Below, one piece after another: positions 1-9,011 of a stretch of DNA of 64,000 nucleotides (the stretch's first letter is position 1; each line of letters opens with the position of its first letter). The position numbers and the translations under genes were made by a program. The DNA lies in NCBI GenBank assembly GCA_963674835.2, contig CAXXKC010000003.1, forward strand, positions 1,922,001 to 1,986,000, written 5' to 3'. The notes beneath the pieces were generated by a model. The model had not been told where the DNA came from. It was given only the letters and a program-made list of their open reading frames with translations, and did not search any database. This DNA is from G963674835 sp963674835. GTDB lineage: Bacteria > Planctomycetota > Planctomycetia > Pirellulales > Thermoguttaceae.

Positions 1-1
1 C

Positions 2-1396
2 GAGCCCGCAAAGATCGAACATTACTTGACCTGGAGTGCGGCAGGCGTGAGTGACGCGGAGTTGGTGGTCGTGGTGGGCAACCCCGGCGCGACGAGCCGA
101 CTGGACACAGTGGCCAACCTGACCTTTGTTCGCGATACGCTGCTTCCGATGCAACTGAACGAGATTCGCCGGCGAGAGATCATGCTGGCCACGTACAGCC
201 AACAGAGCGCGGAGAACGCGCGGCGTGCGCAGCGGCTCTTGTTCGGGTGCCGCAATCGCCGGAAAGTCAGCCTGGAAACGCTTGCCGGCCTGCAAGATCC
301 GGCCATTTTCCACAAGAAGGTCGAGGAAGAAACATCGCTGAGAGCTGCCGTCGCCAAGGATCCAAAGCTTGCCAGTGCCGACGGCGGCGCCTGGGACGAG
401 GTGGCAGAGGCCGTGAAGCGGTTAGCCTCGCTTTACGTGCGTTACCACTTGCTGGAAGGGGCGGCCGCGTTGAACACGAATTTGTTTTTCGACGCCCGCG
501 CCCTGCTTCGGTTGGCCGAGGAATCGCAGAAGCAGAACGCCCAGCGGCTGCGGGAATACCGCGAATCCAACCTTCCTTCGCTGAAGCAGTCGTTGTTTTC
601 GACCGCCCCGATCTATAAGGACCTGGAGACAGCCCGGCTGGTCGACTCGTTATCGATGCTTGTCGAGATGGAAGGTGCCGACGATCCTCTGGTGCAGAGG
701 ATCCTGGCAGGCCGATCACCTCAGGAGCGTGCTGAAGAACTGGTCGCCGGCACGAAACTGGACCGCGCGGAGTATCGCCGGCAGTTGGCCGAGGGCGGCT
801 TACTGGCGATGGAGCAGTCCGACGATCCCATGATCGAGGTGGCCCGCCTTGTCGATCCAGCGGCTCGCGCCATCCGCGAGCAACTTGAGAATTGCGTGGA
901 TGAGCCACTCCGCGAAGCATATGGGAAGATCGCCAATGCACGATTCGCCCTGGCGGGCACGAACCTGTATCCGGATGCCACATTCACACTGAGGCTGTCT
1001 TTTGGCACGGTGCGAGGCTATCACCAAGGCGGCCAGCCGTTGCCGCCGTGGACCGTGATCGCCGGCGCCTACGCGCATCAAGCGAAGCATGACGCCCAAC
1101 CGCCATTCAAGCTTCCCAGAAGCTGGATGGAGCATCAGGGCGACCTCAACATGAAGACCCCCTTGGACTTCGTCTCCACCAACGACATCATCGGCGGCAA
1201 TTCCGGCAGCCCGGTTGTGAATCGCCGCGGAGAGCTGGTGGGATTGATCTTCGACGGCAACCGTTACAGCCCGGTTTGGAGGTTCGTTTACGACGACGTT
1301 CACGGCCGGGCAATCTCTGTCGATGCACGGGCAATCGTGGAAGCACTGAAGAAGGTGTACGGCGCGACAGAGTTGGTGCAGGAACTGGGACAATAG
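2..1396 (+). CDS. S46-family serine peptidase (dipeptidyl peptidase type), C-terminal part
   Basis: The frame is open to the left edge, so this is the 3' part (464 residues) of a larger gene. Near the C-terminus it carries the GGNSGSPVVN serine motif (catalytic Ser codon at 1202-1204) followed by GELVGLIFDGN, which is the signature of the S46 (DPP7/DPP11) dipeptidyl peptidases. The start of the visible part contains VVVVGNPGATSR, also conserved in S46. S46 enzymes are about 700 residues long, so the catalytic His and Asp should lie upstream of the window. Known members are exported enzymes that release dipeptides from the N-termini of oligopeptides. The long helical stretch from about residue 30 to 300 fits the helical domain inserted in this family. 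The family call is firm; substrate preference cannot be judged. Confidence 0.9.
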   Translation, partial: EPAKIEHYLTWSAAGVSDAELVVVVGNPGATSRLDTVANLTFVRDTLLPMQLNEIRRREIMLATYSQQSAENARRAQRLLFGCRNRRKVSLETLAGLQDPAIFHKKVEEETSLRAAVAKDPKLASADGGAWDEVAEAVKRLASLYVRYHLLEGAAALNTNLFFDARALLRLAEESQKQNAQRLREYRESNLPSLKQSLFSTAPIYKDLETARLVDSLSMLVEMEGADDPLVQRILAGRSPQERAEELVAGTKLDRAEYRRQLAEGGLLAMEQSDDPMIEVARLVDPAARAIREQLENCVDEPLREAYGKIANARFALAGTNLYPDATFTLRLSFGTVRGYHQGGQPLPPWTVIAGAYAHQAKHDAQPPFKLPRSWMEHQGDLNMKTPLDFVSTNDIIGGNSGSPVVNRRGELVGLIFDGNRYSPVWRFVYDDVHGRAISVDARAIVEALKKVYGATELVQELGQ

Positions 1397-1708
1397 AGCC
1401 TTGGCCACCGGACAGGGGCATCTGCCTCGGATGTCGCGCCGACGTCGCCGGCGCCGGGGAGCGACTGACGATCCGTCTCTTGAGTCGCGATCTGGCTTCT
1501 AAGTCGTTACTGAAGAATGCTTTATGGCAGGCAGAGGCAACTCTCTTGCTCGTGGTCCACTCGTGGCTCTCCGCGTGCAGGAATATCCGACCATGTCGAA
1601 AATGCGCTGATTTCCATTGTATAAAGATCCAATTAAAATATATTTACATCTTATTCATGTTATTGTTCGTCCAACACGTCACCAATTGCAAGACCCTCGG
1701 AGCTGCCC
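1397..1708. other. intergenic region with AT-rich promoter-like segment
   Basis: No coding signal is seen. The second half (about 1600-1690) is strikingly AT-rich for this genome and lies directly before the regulator gene, as expected of a promoter/operator region. Confidence 0.5.
1617..1644 (+). promoter_or_regulatory. candidate promoter of the regulator operon
   Basis: TTGTAT at 1617-1622 and TATATT at 1639-1644 are separated by 16 bases inside the AT-rich segment. The -35 match is only moderate, so this is a suggestion. An operator for the regulator encoded just downstream would be expected nearby, but no clear palindrome was found. Confidence 0.3.
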
Positions 1709-2845
1709 GTGGTACCGGTTGACACGAAGGACCCGCTGCCGCTGTACCTTCAGGTGCAGGAAGACCTGAGGAAGAAGATCGACAGCGGAGTGCTGCCGCC
1801 AGGATGCCGACTTCCGATGGAGCGCGATCTGGGCAGCCAATACGGGGTTAGCTCGGTCACAATCAAGCACGCCCTGCGGAATTTGGCCAACGAGGGGCTG
1901 ATCGTGCGGATCCGGAGGAAAGGCACGTTCGTTTCACTCCGCGGCGACCACCACAGAGTTTGTCGGACACGTACCAAGACGCTGGCTCTCATTGTCCCTG
2001 ATATCGAGGACATCTTCATTTCTGAGATCTACCGGGGTGTGGCCGGTGTGGCGGGCCAGATCGGCTATTGCGTCTCGATATTCAGCTCGGATCGCGATGT
2101 GGCCAGAGAGAGCCAGCACATTCGCGACTTAGGCCAACGCGGCGAGGACGGCGCCATCATCTTTCCTAACTGGGGAAGAGCCAACGCAGAAGAGGTGTTT
2201 GAGTTGAAGCGACGCCGATTCCCGTTTGTGATGGTCAATCGCTACTTCCGCGACATTCAGACACACTATGTCGTGGCCGACAACCAAGCGGGAGCGACCG
2301 AGGCGGTCGAGCACCTGATTCGTCTGGGACATCGACGGATCGGGTGTATTGGCTGGGTCGAATGCACCGCGATCGAGGACCGGTTGGCCGGATACCGCAC
2401 GGCGATCGGACGGCACGGGATTGCCTACGATGAAGCACTGGTACGCGGCATCCTCGATGAGGGCCGCGACAAGCTTGACGGCATTGAACCGGTAACCGGC
2501 GGCTATCGGGAAATGAAGAAGCTACTGGAGGTCGCGCCACGACCCACGGCCGTCTTTGCAGTGAGCGATCGCTTGGCCATGGGTGCGATGCGGGCCATTG
2601 CCGAGGCGGGTCTGAGTATTCCTGACGATATTGCCTTGGTCGGTTTCGATGACGTGCGATATGCGGCCGACCTCGATCTTAGCACGGTGGCTCAACCGGC
2701 TTCTGAGACGGGAAGGACGGCTGTGGAGATACTGATGCGGCAGATTGAAGCGGAATCGCTCCGCGAGCCGGCTGTCAACCTCTGGCAGCAGGTCGTTCTG
2801 CCGACGACACTTGTCATTCGTGGATCGTGCGGAGGGGAACGGTGA
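1709..2845 (+). CDS. GntR/LacI-type transcriptional regulator (AraR-like architecture)
   Basis: Residues 1-75 form a GntR-type winged helix (PLYLQVQEDLRKKI, LPMERDLGSQYGVSS, then the wing RIRRKGTFVS). The remainder is a LacI-type periplasmic-binding-protein fold with the usual motifs (TLALIVPDI, VGFDDVRYA near the end). This combination occurs in AraR-like repressors that sense a sugar or sugar derivative. Translation starts at GTG with GGAG about six bases upstream. The stop codon overlaps the start of the dehydrogenase gene (TGATG), so the two are translationally coupled. The regulator probably controls this three-gene operon, but its ligand is unknown. Confidence 0.88.
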   Translation: MVPVDTKDPLPLYLQVQEDLRKKIDSGVLPPGCRLPMERDLGSQYGVSSVTIKHALRNLANEGLIVRIRRKGTFVSLRGDHHRVCRTRTKTLALIVPDIEDIFISEIYRGVAGVAGQIGYCVSIFSSDRDVARESQHIRDLGQRGEDGAIIFPNWGRANAEEVFELKRRRFPFVMVNRYFRDIQTHYVVADNQAGATEAVEHLIRLGHRRIGCIGWVECTAIEDRLAGYRTAIGRHGIAYDEALVRGILDEGRDKLDGIEPVTGGYREMKKLLEVAPRPTAVFAVSDRLAMGAMRAIAEAGLSIPDDIALVGFDDVRYAADLDLSTVAQPASETGRTAVEILMRQIEAESLREPAVNLWQQVVLPTTLVIRGSCGGER

Positions 2846-4089
2846 TGATGACCGGACGCGAAGAGGGTGAAACACTGAAGATCGCGTTGGTGGGCTGTGG
2901 GTCCCGGGGCACCGGGGCTGTCTCGCAAGCGCTCCGCACATGCGGTCCGATGAAGCTCTGGGCCATGGCGGATCTGTTTGAGGACCGGCTTTCGTCGAGC
3001 CTGGCGAACCTGACCAAGGGCGAGACGGCCGGCTACGACCGGGAGGCGTATCAAGGATTCGCTTCGCAGATCGACGTCCCTCCCGAACGCCGTTTCGTCG
3101 GGTTCGACGCTTTTCGGAAAGCGATCGACAGTGGCCCGGACGTGGTGATTCTGGCGACGCCACCGCAGTTCCGTCCTTGTCATTACGAGTTGGCCGTCGA
3201 ACGGGGCAAGCACGTGTTCATGGAGAAACCCATAGCGGTCGACGCACCCGGCATTCGCCAAGTGCTCAAGGCCAACGAAGAGGCCAAGCGGAAGAACCTG
3301 AAGGTAGCCGTTGGTTTCATGTTCCGCCACAATCGACGCTTGCAGGAGACGGTTCGGCGACTTCACGAGGGCGCCATCGGCACGATTTCGCTGCTGCGCT
3401 GTTACTGGAACATGGGCACGATGCGAGACACCGCGCCTCGCCCGGCGGAAATGGCGGAAATGTATTACCAGTTACGCAATCCTTACCATTTTCTTTGGCT
3501 CAGCGGCGACTATTTCGTGGATGCGTTGCTCCATTTCATCGACATATGCTGCTGGGTGAAAGACACTCACCCCGTTAGCGCGCAGGGCCAAGGCGGCCGA
3601 TTGACATGGAGCCAGGCGCAGCAGGGCGACACCTACGATCACCATGCCGTCGAATTCACGTTTGCCGACGGAACGAAGATGATAGCGCAGACGCGACAGG
3701 TCAACGGCTGTTGGAATACGTCTGGGGCGCATGCACACGGCGCGATCGGTAGTGCGGATATCGATCGTGGCGTGATCCGGGGGGCCGATCCATGGCGATT
3801 TCGCGACAAGATTCCCAATCCGTACCAAGTCGAGCATGACGTGCTGATGGACGCCATTCGCCACGATCGACCGCACAACGAGGTCGACCGTGCCGCTGCG
3901 AGCACGATGACGGCCATCATGGGGCGCATGGCGAGCTACTCGGGCCAGTTTCTCGACTGGAACACGGCCCTGCAATCGCCGGTACGTTTGGCCCCCGAGA
4001 AATGCAGCTTTGACATGGAGCTGCCCGTCGTGGCCGGCGCCGACGGCAACTACCCTGTACCGATCCCGGGCGTGAGCCGCGTGTTTTGA
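2845..4089 (+). CDS. Gfo/Idh/MocA-family NAD(P)-dependent dehydrogenase
   Basis: A Rossmann domain starts at once (LKIALVGCGSRGTG, residues 11-24), followed by DVVILATPPQFR and the family motif MEKPIAVD with the conserved EKP lysine at about residue 128. The C-terminal domain is of the Gfo/Idh/MocA type. Length is 414 residues, normal for the family. Members oxidise or reduce sugars, inositols or their amino derivatives with NAD(P). The ATG at 2845 is chosen because GGAGGGG at 2831-2837 is seven bases upstream; GTG at 2842 or ATG at 2848 are possible. It lies between a sugar-type regulator and an isomerase-like TIM barrel, which suggests a role in carbohydrate breakdown. No Tat signal is seen, unlike many planctomycete paralogues. 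Confidence 0.88.
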   Translation: MMTGREEGETLKIALVGCGSRGTGAVSQALRTCGPMKLWAMADLFEDRLSSSLANLTKGETAGYDREAYQGFASQIDVPPERRFVGFDAFRKAIDSGPDVVILATPPQFRPCHYELAVERGKHVFMEKPIAVDAPGIRQVLKANEEAKRKNLKVAVGFMFRHNRRLQETVRRLHEGAIGTISLLRCYWNMGTMRDTAPRPAEMAEMYYQLRNPYHFLWLSGDYFVDALLHFIDICCWVKDTHPVSAQGQGGRLTWSQAQQGDTYDHHAVEFTFADGTKMIAQTRQVNGCWNTSGAHAHGAIGSADIDRGVIRGADPWRFRDKIPNPYQVEHDVLMDAIRHDRPHNEVDRAAASTMTAIMGRMASYSGQFLDWNTALQSPVRLAPEKCSFDMELPVVAGADGNYPVPIPGVSRVF

Positions 4090-4115
4090 CGTTCGATCCA
4101 TAGGAGAGACACCTG

Positions 4116-5102
4116 ATGCGTACACAACTGACCACGAAAGTCACGCGACGGAGTGTGCTGGCTGGAGCCATGGCGTTCGCAGCCGGCGCGACGGCACTCG
4201 GCCACAGACCGGCGCAAGCCGACTCCAGTACGGCGGCAAAATGGGCCCCGCGGATCGGGTGTGGAACGGTTGTCTTCCGAAAGCTGCCGCTGAGAGAGGC
4301 CATGGAGCGCATCCGCCGAGCCGGATATGAGTATGTTGAGCCGCAGGCAACGGCCCCATGGTGCCCTCACGTGGCCCCCTTGAAAGACGATCCCCAGGCA
4401 TTCCGAAAACTGGCGGAGGAATTCGGGTTTCGTGGCGTTTCAGCCCTCTGGTCGTCGCATGGAGCGATCATGGCAGATCCCGAAAGTGTCGAGGGCATCA
4501 CGCGGACGATTCGCTGGGCAGGAGAGGCCGGAATTCCCGTCGTCAATGCGGGCGACGGAGCTCGACCCAAGGGCATGTCGGATGACGACGCGATGAAACT
4601 GCTCCGCGATCGGCTCGCCCAGATCTTGGAAGTCGCCGCCAGCTGCCAAGTGCATCTTGCCATCGAACCCCACGGGACTTTCTCACTGACGGCCGACGGG
4701 TTGCGGAAGATCATGGCGTTGTCCAAATCGAAGTGGCTGGCGATCAACTACGACACGGCCAACGTGCACCGAGCAACATACGTGGAGACGGCCGCCGGTG
4801 CTTACTCCTGGAAACTCTTCGGCCAGCGACAGGACGAGGTGGCCACGCTTCGGGCGGTCGTCGATCGTGTCGTCCACGTCCATGTCAAAGACGTGTCCGG
4901 TGCCAATTGCGTCGCCCTGGGAGAAGGCCAAGTCAATATCGCCGGCTGCCTGCGAGTCTTGGAGCAACATCGCTATCCGGGAGTACTCTCCCTGGAAACC
5001 GAGGGTGAGGGCTCCGCTGACGAAGGCCAACATCTCATCGAAGCCAGCCGAAAGTACTTGCTTTCCGCGATACAACTTGTTGCCGAACGTCGACCATCCT
5101 GA
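4116..5102 (+). CDS. exported sugar phosphate isomerase/epimerase-like TIM barrel
   Basis: The N-terminus has a twin-arginine signal (TRRSVLAGAMAFAAGATALG), so export through the Tat pathway is likely. The rest is an AP-endonuclease-2/xylose-isomerase-like TIM barrel. Probable metal ligands are the Glu in LAIEPHG, the Asp in NYDTANVHR, the His in VVHVHVKDV and the Glu in LSLETEGEG. Length (328 residues) fits sugar phosphate isomerase/epimerase-type proteins. The gene starts 26 bases after the dehydrogenase and is probably cotranscribed with it. The reaction is not predictable from sequence. Export to the periplasm or paryphoplasm is inferred only from the signal. Confidence 0.83.
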   Translation: MRTQLTTKVTRRSVLAGAMAFAAGATALGHRPAQADSSTAAKWAPRIGCGTVVFRKLPLREAMERIRRAGYEYVEPQATAPWCPHVAPLKDDPQAFRKLAEEFGFRGVSALWSSHGAIMADPESVEGITRTIRWAGEAGIPVVNAGDGARPKGMSDDDAMKLLRDRLAQILEVAASCQVHLAIEPHGTFSLTADGLRKIMALSKSKWLAINYDTANVHRATYVETAAGAYSWKLFGQRQDEVATLRAVVDRVVHVHVKDVSGANCVALGEGQVNIAGCLRVLEQHRYPGVLSLETEGEGSADEGQHLIEASRKYLLSAIQLVAERRPS

Positions 5103-5123
5103 GAGATCGGGTGCGGCAGCCGC

Positions 5124-7403
5124 TCAGGGTTTCACTTCACGGACTTCTGACAGTTCAACCTTCGGCCGCTCCAACATCTCCAGTGCATTGTGGCTGAAGA
5201 ACGGATAGACGCTCCATTCGACACAGGTCAGCACGTCGGGCAGTCCGTCACCATCCACATCGCCGATCCAGGGATGCGGACCGTGGGCAGTGACCTTGAT
5301 CGACTGGCCGAAACACCGCAACTCACGGGGCATGTCAAACCGCGGCTCCGTTGGTGAGCCGACGTTCTTCAGCAAGTAGATCGTTGCCTGGCTCGACCCG
5401 CCGGAACAACTGTAGATCAGGTCCGCCAATCCGTCGCGGTCCCAGTCGGCGGTACGAAAGGACTCGGTCCAGTGTTCCGCGCGTCCGACGGCGCTATCGT
5501 CGAGAGGCTTTCCGTTAGGTAGCACGAGTGAATGGGCCTTCTTCAGTCGCAAGCTGCCGTCCGGGTTCCGGTATCGGACGAAGAGCGTGGCTTTGCGAGT
5601 GGCGCCGTCGTGAGTGATCAGGTCTGGGAGGCCATCCCCGGTGAAATCGGCGATCGCGACCCCGGTTCGCCAGAAGAAGGGGCGATCCGGCTCGAGTGGA
5701 TAGGGATTCTTGTCGGTCACCCGCTGCGACGAAATTGCGCGATTCTCGGCCGTATCGGGATACCCGTCGCAGAGGATTTGAAGCTGAGGGCCAAACGCGG
5801 GCGATTGCCGCGTGCCTTCGTTCTTGTACCAGAAGATGCGGTTCGTCTCGTTGGGCACGACGATATCGGGCAGCCCGTCGACATCCCAGTCGACGAGGAC
5901 GGGGTAAGGGTAGCCCATGTTGTGCCAGTAATGACCTGTCAGAATTTTGTCGCGCAGCAGCCGGATGGGCTGACGTTCCGACGGGATCCACTGCGGCTCG
6001 GCCAACGCCATCCTGGACTTGGACCCTGCGTTTGTGAGGATCATCGGCCAACCGTAACCGCCGCCGACCAACAGGTCCGAGTCGCCGTCGCCATCCCAGT
6101 CGCAGACACACGGCCAACACTGGTCGGAGAGGGCCACGACGGCGGACTCCGACACGGCCGGGCGTGCCCGCGCGAAGCGCGGCTTGCCTTCGGCTGTCGC
6201 GTGCTGCTCGAAAAAGCTCACCTTTCGGAACACGTCGTGCTGGACCAACAGCCCTCGCCGCGACCCATCGGTCACGGAACTCACGGCCGAGCACCAGAAC
6301 TGGTCAATGTCCTTGAGCAGTTCCTCCGGGCCAAACTGCGGAGGGCTGCCGCCCAGGTTCTTCCGCCATGCGACGCGGTACGCTCGCGGTTCTTCCGTTG
6401 GACCATCGGCCAGACACACGGCATCGAGGTGGCCGTCGCCGTCGACATCGTGGAAGCAGGGATTGCGGCCGGCATCGAGCGTCACGACTGGGGCAAGCTC
6501 GATCGGCCAGCCCTTCGTGTTTCGCAGCCATGCGTTGCCCACGACGAAGTCCAGCCGACCATCCCCGTCCAGATCGACGGCCCGCAGCGGCTCCCACGCG
6601 CCGACCTGCCGGGGTACACTTCCCGCGTCGGCGAAAATGGGCATACCGCCTGCATCCCTCTTGCCCGTGTTGAGATAGAAAAAGAGTTGGTCCTTGCCGG
6701 CCGGACAGTAGACCAGATCGGGCCGTTTGTCGCCGTCGAGGTCGGCGACGTCGGCATACATGTAGATGTTGGTGAAGTGCTGAAAGTCGGTAGAGCCGGG
6801 CCGCGGAACGTGCCGGAGGCGAACCAGGTCACCGAACTCGAACTTGTCGGCGTCGCCGACCCGCGGGTAACAGACGATCCCGTCCCAGGGCCAGCCTGGT
6901 TTATAGGCATAGTTCCAGCAGCCAACGAGGTCTGGTTTGCCGTCGCCAGTCAAATCGACGAGTCGCGCCGGGTACGAGAGGGCGATGGGTCGAGGCTCAC
7001 CAGCGTTGTAGCGCAAGAGATCTCCATTGCCCACGAGTGGCACGTCGCGCTGCGGCCTAAGCGGCGGCCTGTCCCCGGCCGTGCGGAAGCGGATTTCGAA
7101 CCGCTTCCGGGCAGGGCTGTCGATGACCCACTGGACACGTCCCGCGTCGCCATAGGCGAAATCCTCACTGCGAAGCGTCGGCACCGGACGGCCAGTGGCT
7201 AGGTCGATCACCTCGATGCTGTTCGGGTCGAGCACACCTGGAAGTCCGGCTTTTTGAAGAACCGCGGCGAAGTCGATCGTCGGATCCACGGGCACTCGCC
7301 CCACCGGCAACTCCGACGTCACGGTCAACTGCATTGCGTAGCAGGCCTGGCCCGGATCTGCCGCGGTGGCGAGGAGCGTGAGGATTAGAAAGGCGCTGGT
7401 CAT
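5124..7403 (-). CDS. secreted FG-GAP/VCBS repeat protein
   Basis: A 759-residue protein with a hydrophobic N-terminal signal (MTSAFLILTLLATAADPGQA). It has about nine calcium-binding FG-GAP-type motifs spread along its length, for example DLTGDGKPDLV, DLDGDGRLDFV, DWDGDGDSDLL, DFTGDGLPDLI and DVDGDGLPDVL. Such repeats build beta-propellers in extracellular or surface proteins. No enzymatic domain is recognised, and the region before the first repeat (about residues 25-160) is not assignable. It is transcribed towards the sugar operon and ends 21 bases from it, so the two are convergent. Planctomycetes carry many FG-GAP proteins, and the role here is unknown. Confidence 0.85.
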   Translation of the reverse strand: MTSAFLILTLLATAADPGQACYAMQLTVTSELPVGRVPVDPTIDFAAVLQKAGLPGVLDPNSIEVIDLATGRPVPTLRSEDFAYGDAGRVQWVIDSPARKRFEIRFRTAGDRPPLRPQRDVPLVGNGDLLRYNAGEPRPIALSYPARLVDLTGDGKPDLVGCWNYAYKPGWPWDGIVCYPRVGDADKFEFGDLVRLRHVPRPGSTDFQHFTNIYMYADVADLDGDKRPDLVYCPAGKDQLFFYLNTGKRDAGGMPIFADAGSVPRQVGAWEPLRAVDLDGDGRLDFVVGNAWLRNTKGWPIELAPVVTLDAGRNPCFHDVDGDGHLDAVCLADGPTEEPRAYRVAWRKNLGGSPPQFGPEELLKDIDQFWCSAVSSVTDGSRRGLLVQHDVFRKVSFFEQHATAEGKPRFARARPAVSESAVVALSDQCWPCVCDWDGDGDSDLLVGGGYGWPMILTNAGSKSRMALAEPQWIPSERQPIRLLRDKILTGHYWHNMGYPYPVLVDWDVDGLPDIVVPNETNRIFWYKNEGTRQSPAFGPQLQILCDGYPDTAENRAISSQRVTDKNPYPLEPDRPFFWRTGVAIADFTGDGLPDLITHDGATRKATLFVRYRNPDGSLRLKKAHSLVLPNGKPLDDSAVGRAEHWTESFRTADWDRDGLADLIYSCSGGSSQATIYLLKNVGSPTEPRFDMPRELRCFGQSIKVTAHGPHPWIGDVDGDGLPDVLTCVEWSVYPFFSHNALEMLERPKVELSEVREVKP

Positions 7404-7596
7404 GAAGGGTGTCCTCGGAGCCGACCATCAACGGGCCGGCATGAAGGGGAAGCGACGAATCGGGATGAAGATCCGTGACATTGCCAGATGCCGAACGATC
7501 AGCGCGTTCGGCCCTATCGCCGAGCCCGTACGTGTGATGCTCAAGTTACTGAAGAACGCCCGGTGCTAGCGAACGAACTCAGGTCGTTCCTGGTCC

Positions 7597-8640
7597 TTAC
7601 GCGCACCAAGGCCGTTTACGGGTATTGCCGACCTTCTTGAGGCTTTCAATGGCGAGCTTCGTGTCGACCTCGACCTGAAAGTCAAACATTCCGGCAATGA
7701 CGAAATCGGCACCGTTGCGGTAGGCGAATGGGAACGCCACCCGCGGCGAAATTGCTCCGGCCGCCATCACCTTGAAGGCCACCCACGGCTTACCGACCTT
7801 CTCCATGAAGGCCGCGGTTTCCTCGGGGTTGTTACACCACATGCTGTCGTTATTGGCGTCATGGTCCGAGGCATTCCCGCGCATCCAGTCGTATTCCTTT
7901 CGCCGGTCGTCGGGCGTGGCTGACCAGTACCGGTCGATGTGGAACGTCTTCACGTAGAAGTCGGGGTTGACCTTCTCCTTCTCGCAGGCGATGGGCATGT
8001 TCAGCGAATGGCCTCCAACGCCGGCGGGCAGGCCTTCTGCCTTGATCAGATCGACCATTTGCGCGATGACGTCCATTTTACCGCCGCTCATCATATGAGA
8101 ATCGGTCACGCCGCCATGCGAGTAGATCAGTGATGCGCCCATGTCGACTTGCCGCTTGATCGCTTCCTGCATCGCGGCCTTGTCTGGAACCAGTGAAACA
8201 CACACCATGGACTGTATCTTTGTCGTTCGGGCCTGGTTGTACTTGCTCACGACACCCCAGCATTTCGGATCCAACTGAATGGTGTTGATGCCGCAAGCCT
8301 GGGCCAAGTCCAGGGTTTCAAAGACCTTCGCCTCCGTGTTGTATTCGGTGAACAACCGTGACGCGTACATCAGGTCGCGGCTGTGAGCCCAACCACCGAT
8401 CAGATTGCCACCGATCAACAGGCGGCTAACCGACACCTTGCCGATCTTGCCACAAGGAAGGCTGCCCGGAGGGATGTCCGTCTTGGGTTTCTCTGGTGCG
8501 TTGGAACCCGGCTGGGCCGTTCCATCCTGCACTGCGGCCCTGAGGATGTTCTCTTCAACGCTGCCACATGCCGCCCCAATTCCGGCCGCGCCGATCACGC
8601 CCCTGGCCAAGAAACACCGACGGTCTGTCTTATCTCCCAT
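7597..8640 (-). CDS. Tat-exported TIM-barrel-like protein of unknown function
   Basis: The 347-residue product begins with a Tat-like signal (DRRCFLARGVIGAAGIGAACG). The mature part looks like a TIM barrel related to aldo/keto-reductase- or aldolase-like proteins: LLIGGNLIGGWAHSRDL near the start, then alternating beta-alpha segments such as INTIQLDPKCWG, ASLIYSHGGVTDSHM and WVAFKVMAAGAISP. Proteins of this sort are common in Planctomycetes and are usually left without a function. The 193 bases to the upstream-facing FG-GAP gene hold nothing recognisable. The divergent SnoaL-like gene lies across a 371-base gap. Export is inferred from the signal; enzymatic activity is not established. Confidence 0.7.
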   Translation of the reverse strand: MGDKTDRRCFLARGVIGAAGIGAACGSVEENILRAAVQDGTAQPGSNAPEKPKTDIPPGSLPCGKIGKVSVSRLLIGGNLIGGWAHSRDLMYASRLFTEYNTEAKVFETLDLAQACGINTIQLDPKCWGVVSKYNQARTTKIQSMVCVSLVPDKAAMQEAIKRQVDMGASLIYSHGGVTDSHMMSGGKMDVIAQMVDLIKAEGLPAGVGGHSLNMPIACEKEKVNPDFYVKTFHIDRYWSATPDDRRKEYDWMRGNASDHDANNDSMWCNNPEETAAFMEKVGKPWVAFKVMAAGAISPRVAFPFAYRNGADFVIAGMFDFQVEVDTKLAIESLKKVGNTRKRPWCA

Positions 8641-9011
8641 GACTGATCACCCCTCTGTTAAACCTTGAGATGATTCCCCGCGATCGCTTCCCGCTCGAAC
8701 CCACTGATCGCCGACCACGACAACCGACGCGGCTCAGACGTTTAGTTTCGCCTGCCGCGCGGTGCAGGTCAACACGTTATTCCCCCGCATAGTGGGGAAG
8801 GCCGTCTAGACGTTGTGGTTGCGGCGATTGACTTTAGAGTAGGTCGTACCCTATTGTTCTTCAGCAGGAGTGGCCTCCCATGGGCTCTGTCCCGGGGATC
8901 GACTAACAGTAGCATCGTGGTCTGGTGTTCTCAGCATTCGTTGGACGCGAACAGGGGCACTGGAAGTGTCCCTCGACGATACGGTGGTCTCTTTCAAGAA
9001 AGGGGTTCGGC
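8641..9011. other. divergent intergenic region
   Basis: Region between two divergent genes with no coding signal. It contains a small hairpin (TTCCCC at 8780-8785, GGGGAA at 8794-8799) and a weak plus-strand promoter candidate, TTGACT at 8828-8833 with TATTGT at 8852-8857 (18-base spacer). Confidence 0.4.

Noticed and set aside
5532..7202. 556-residue plus-strand frame opposite the FG-GAP gene
   Set aside because: The FG-GAP repeats on the minus strand are unmistakable; the plus-strand frame is a composition artefact.
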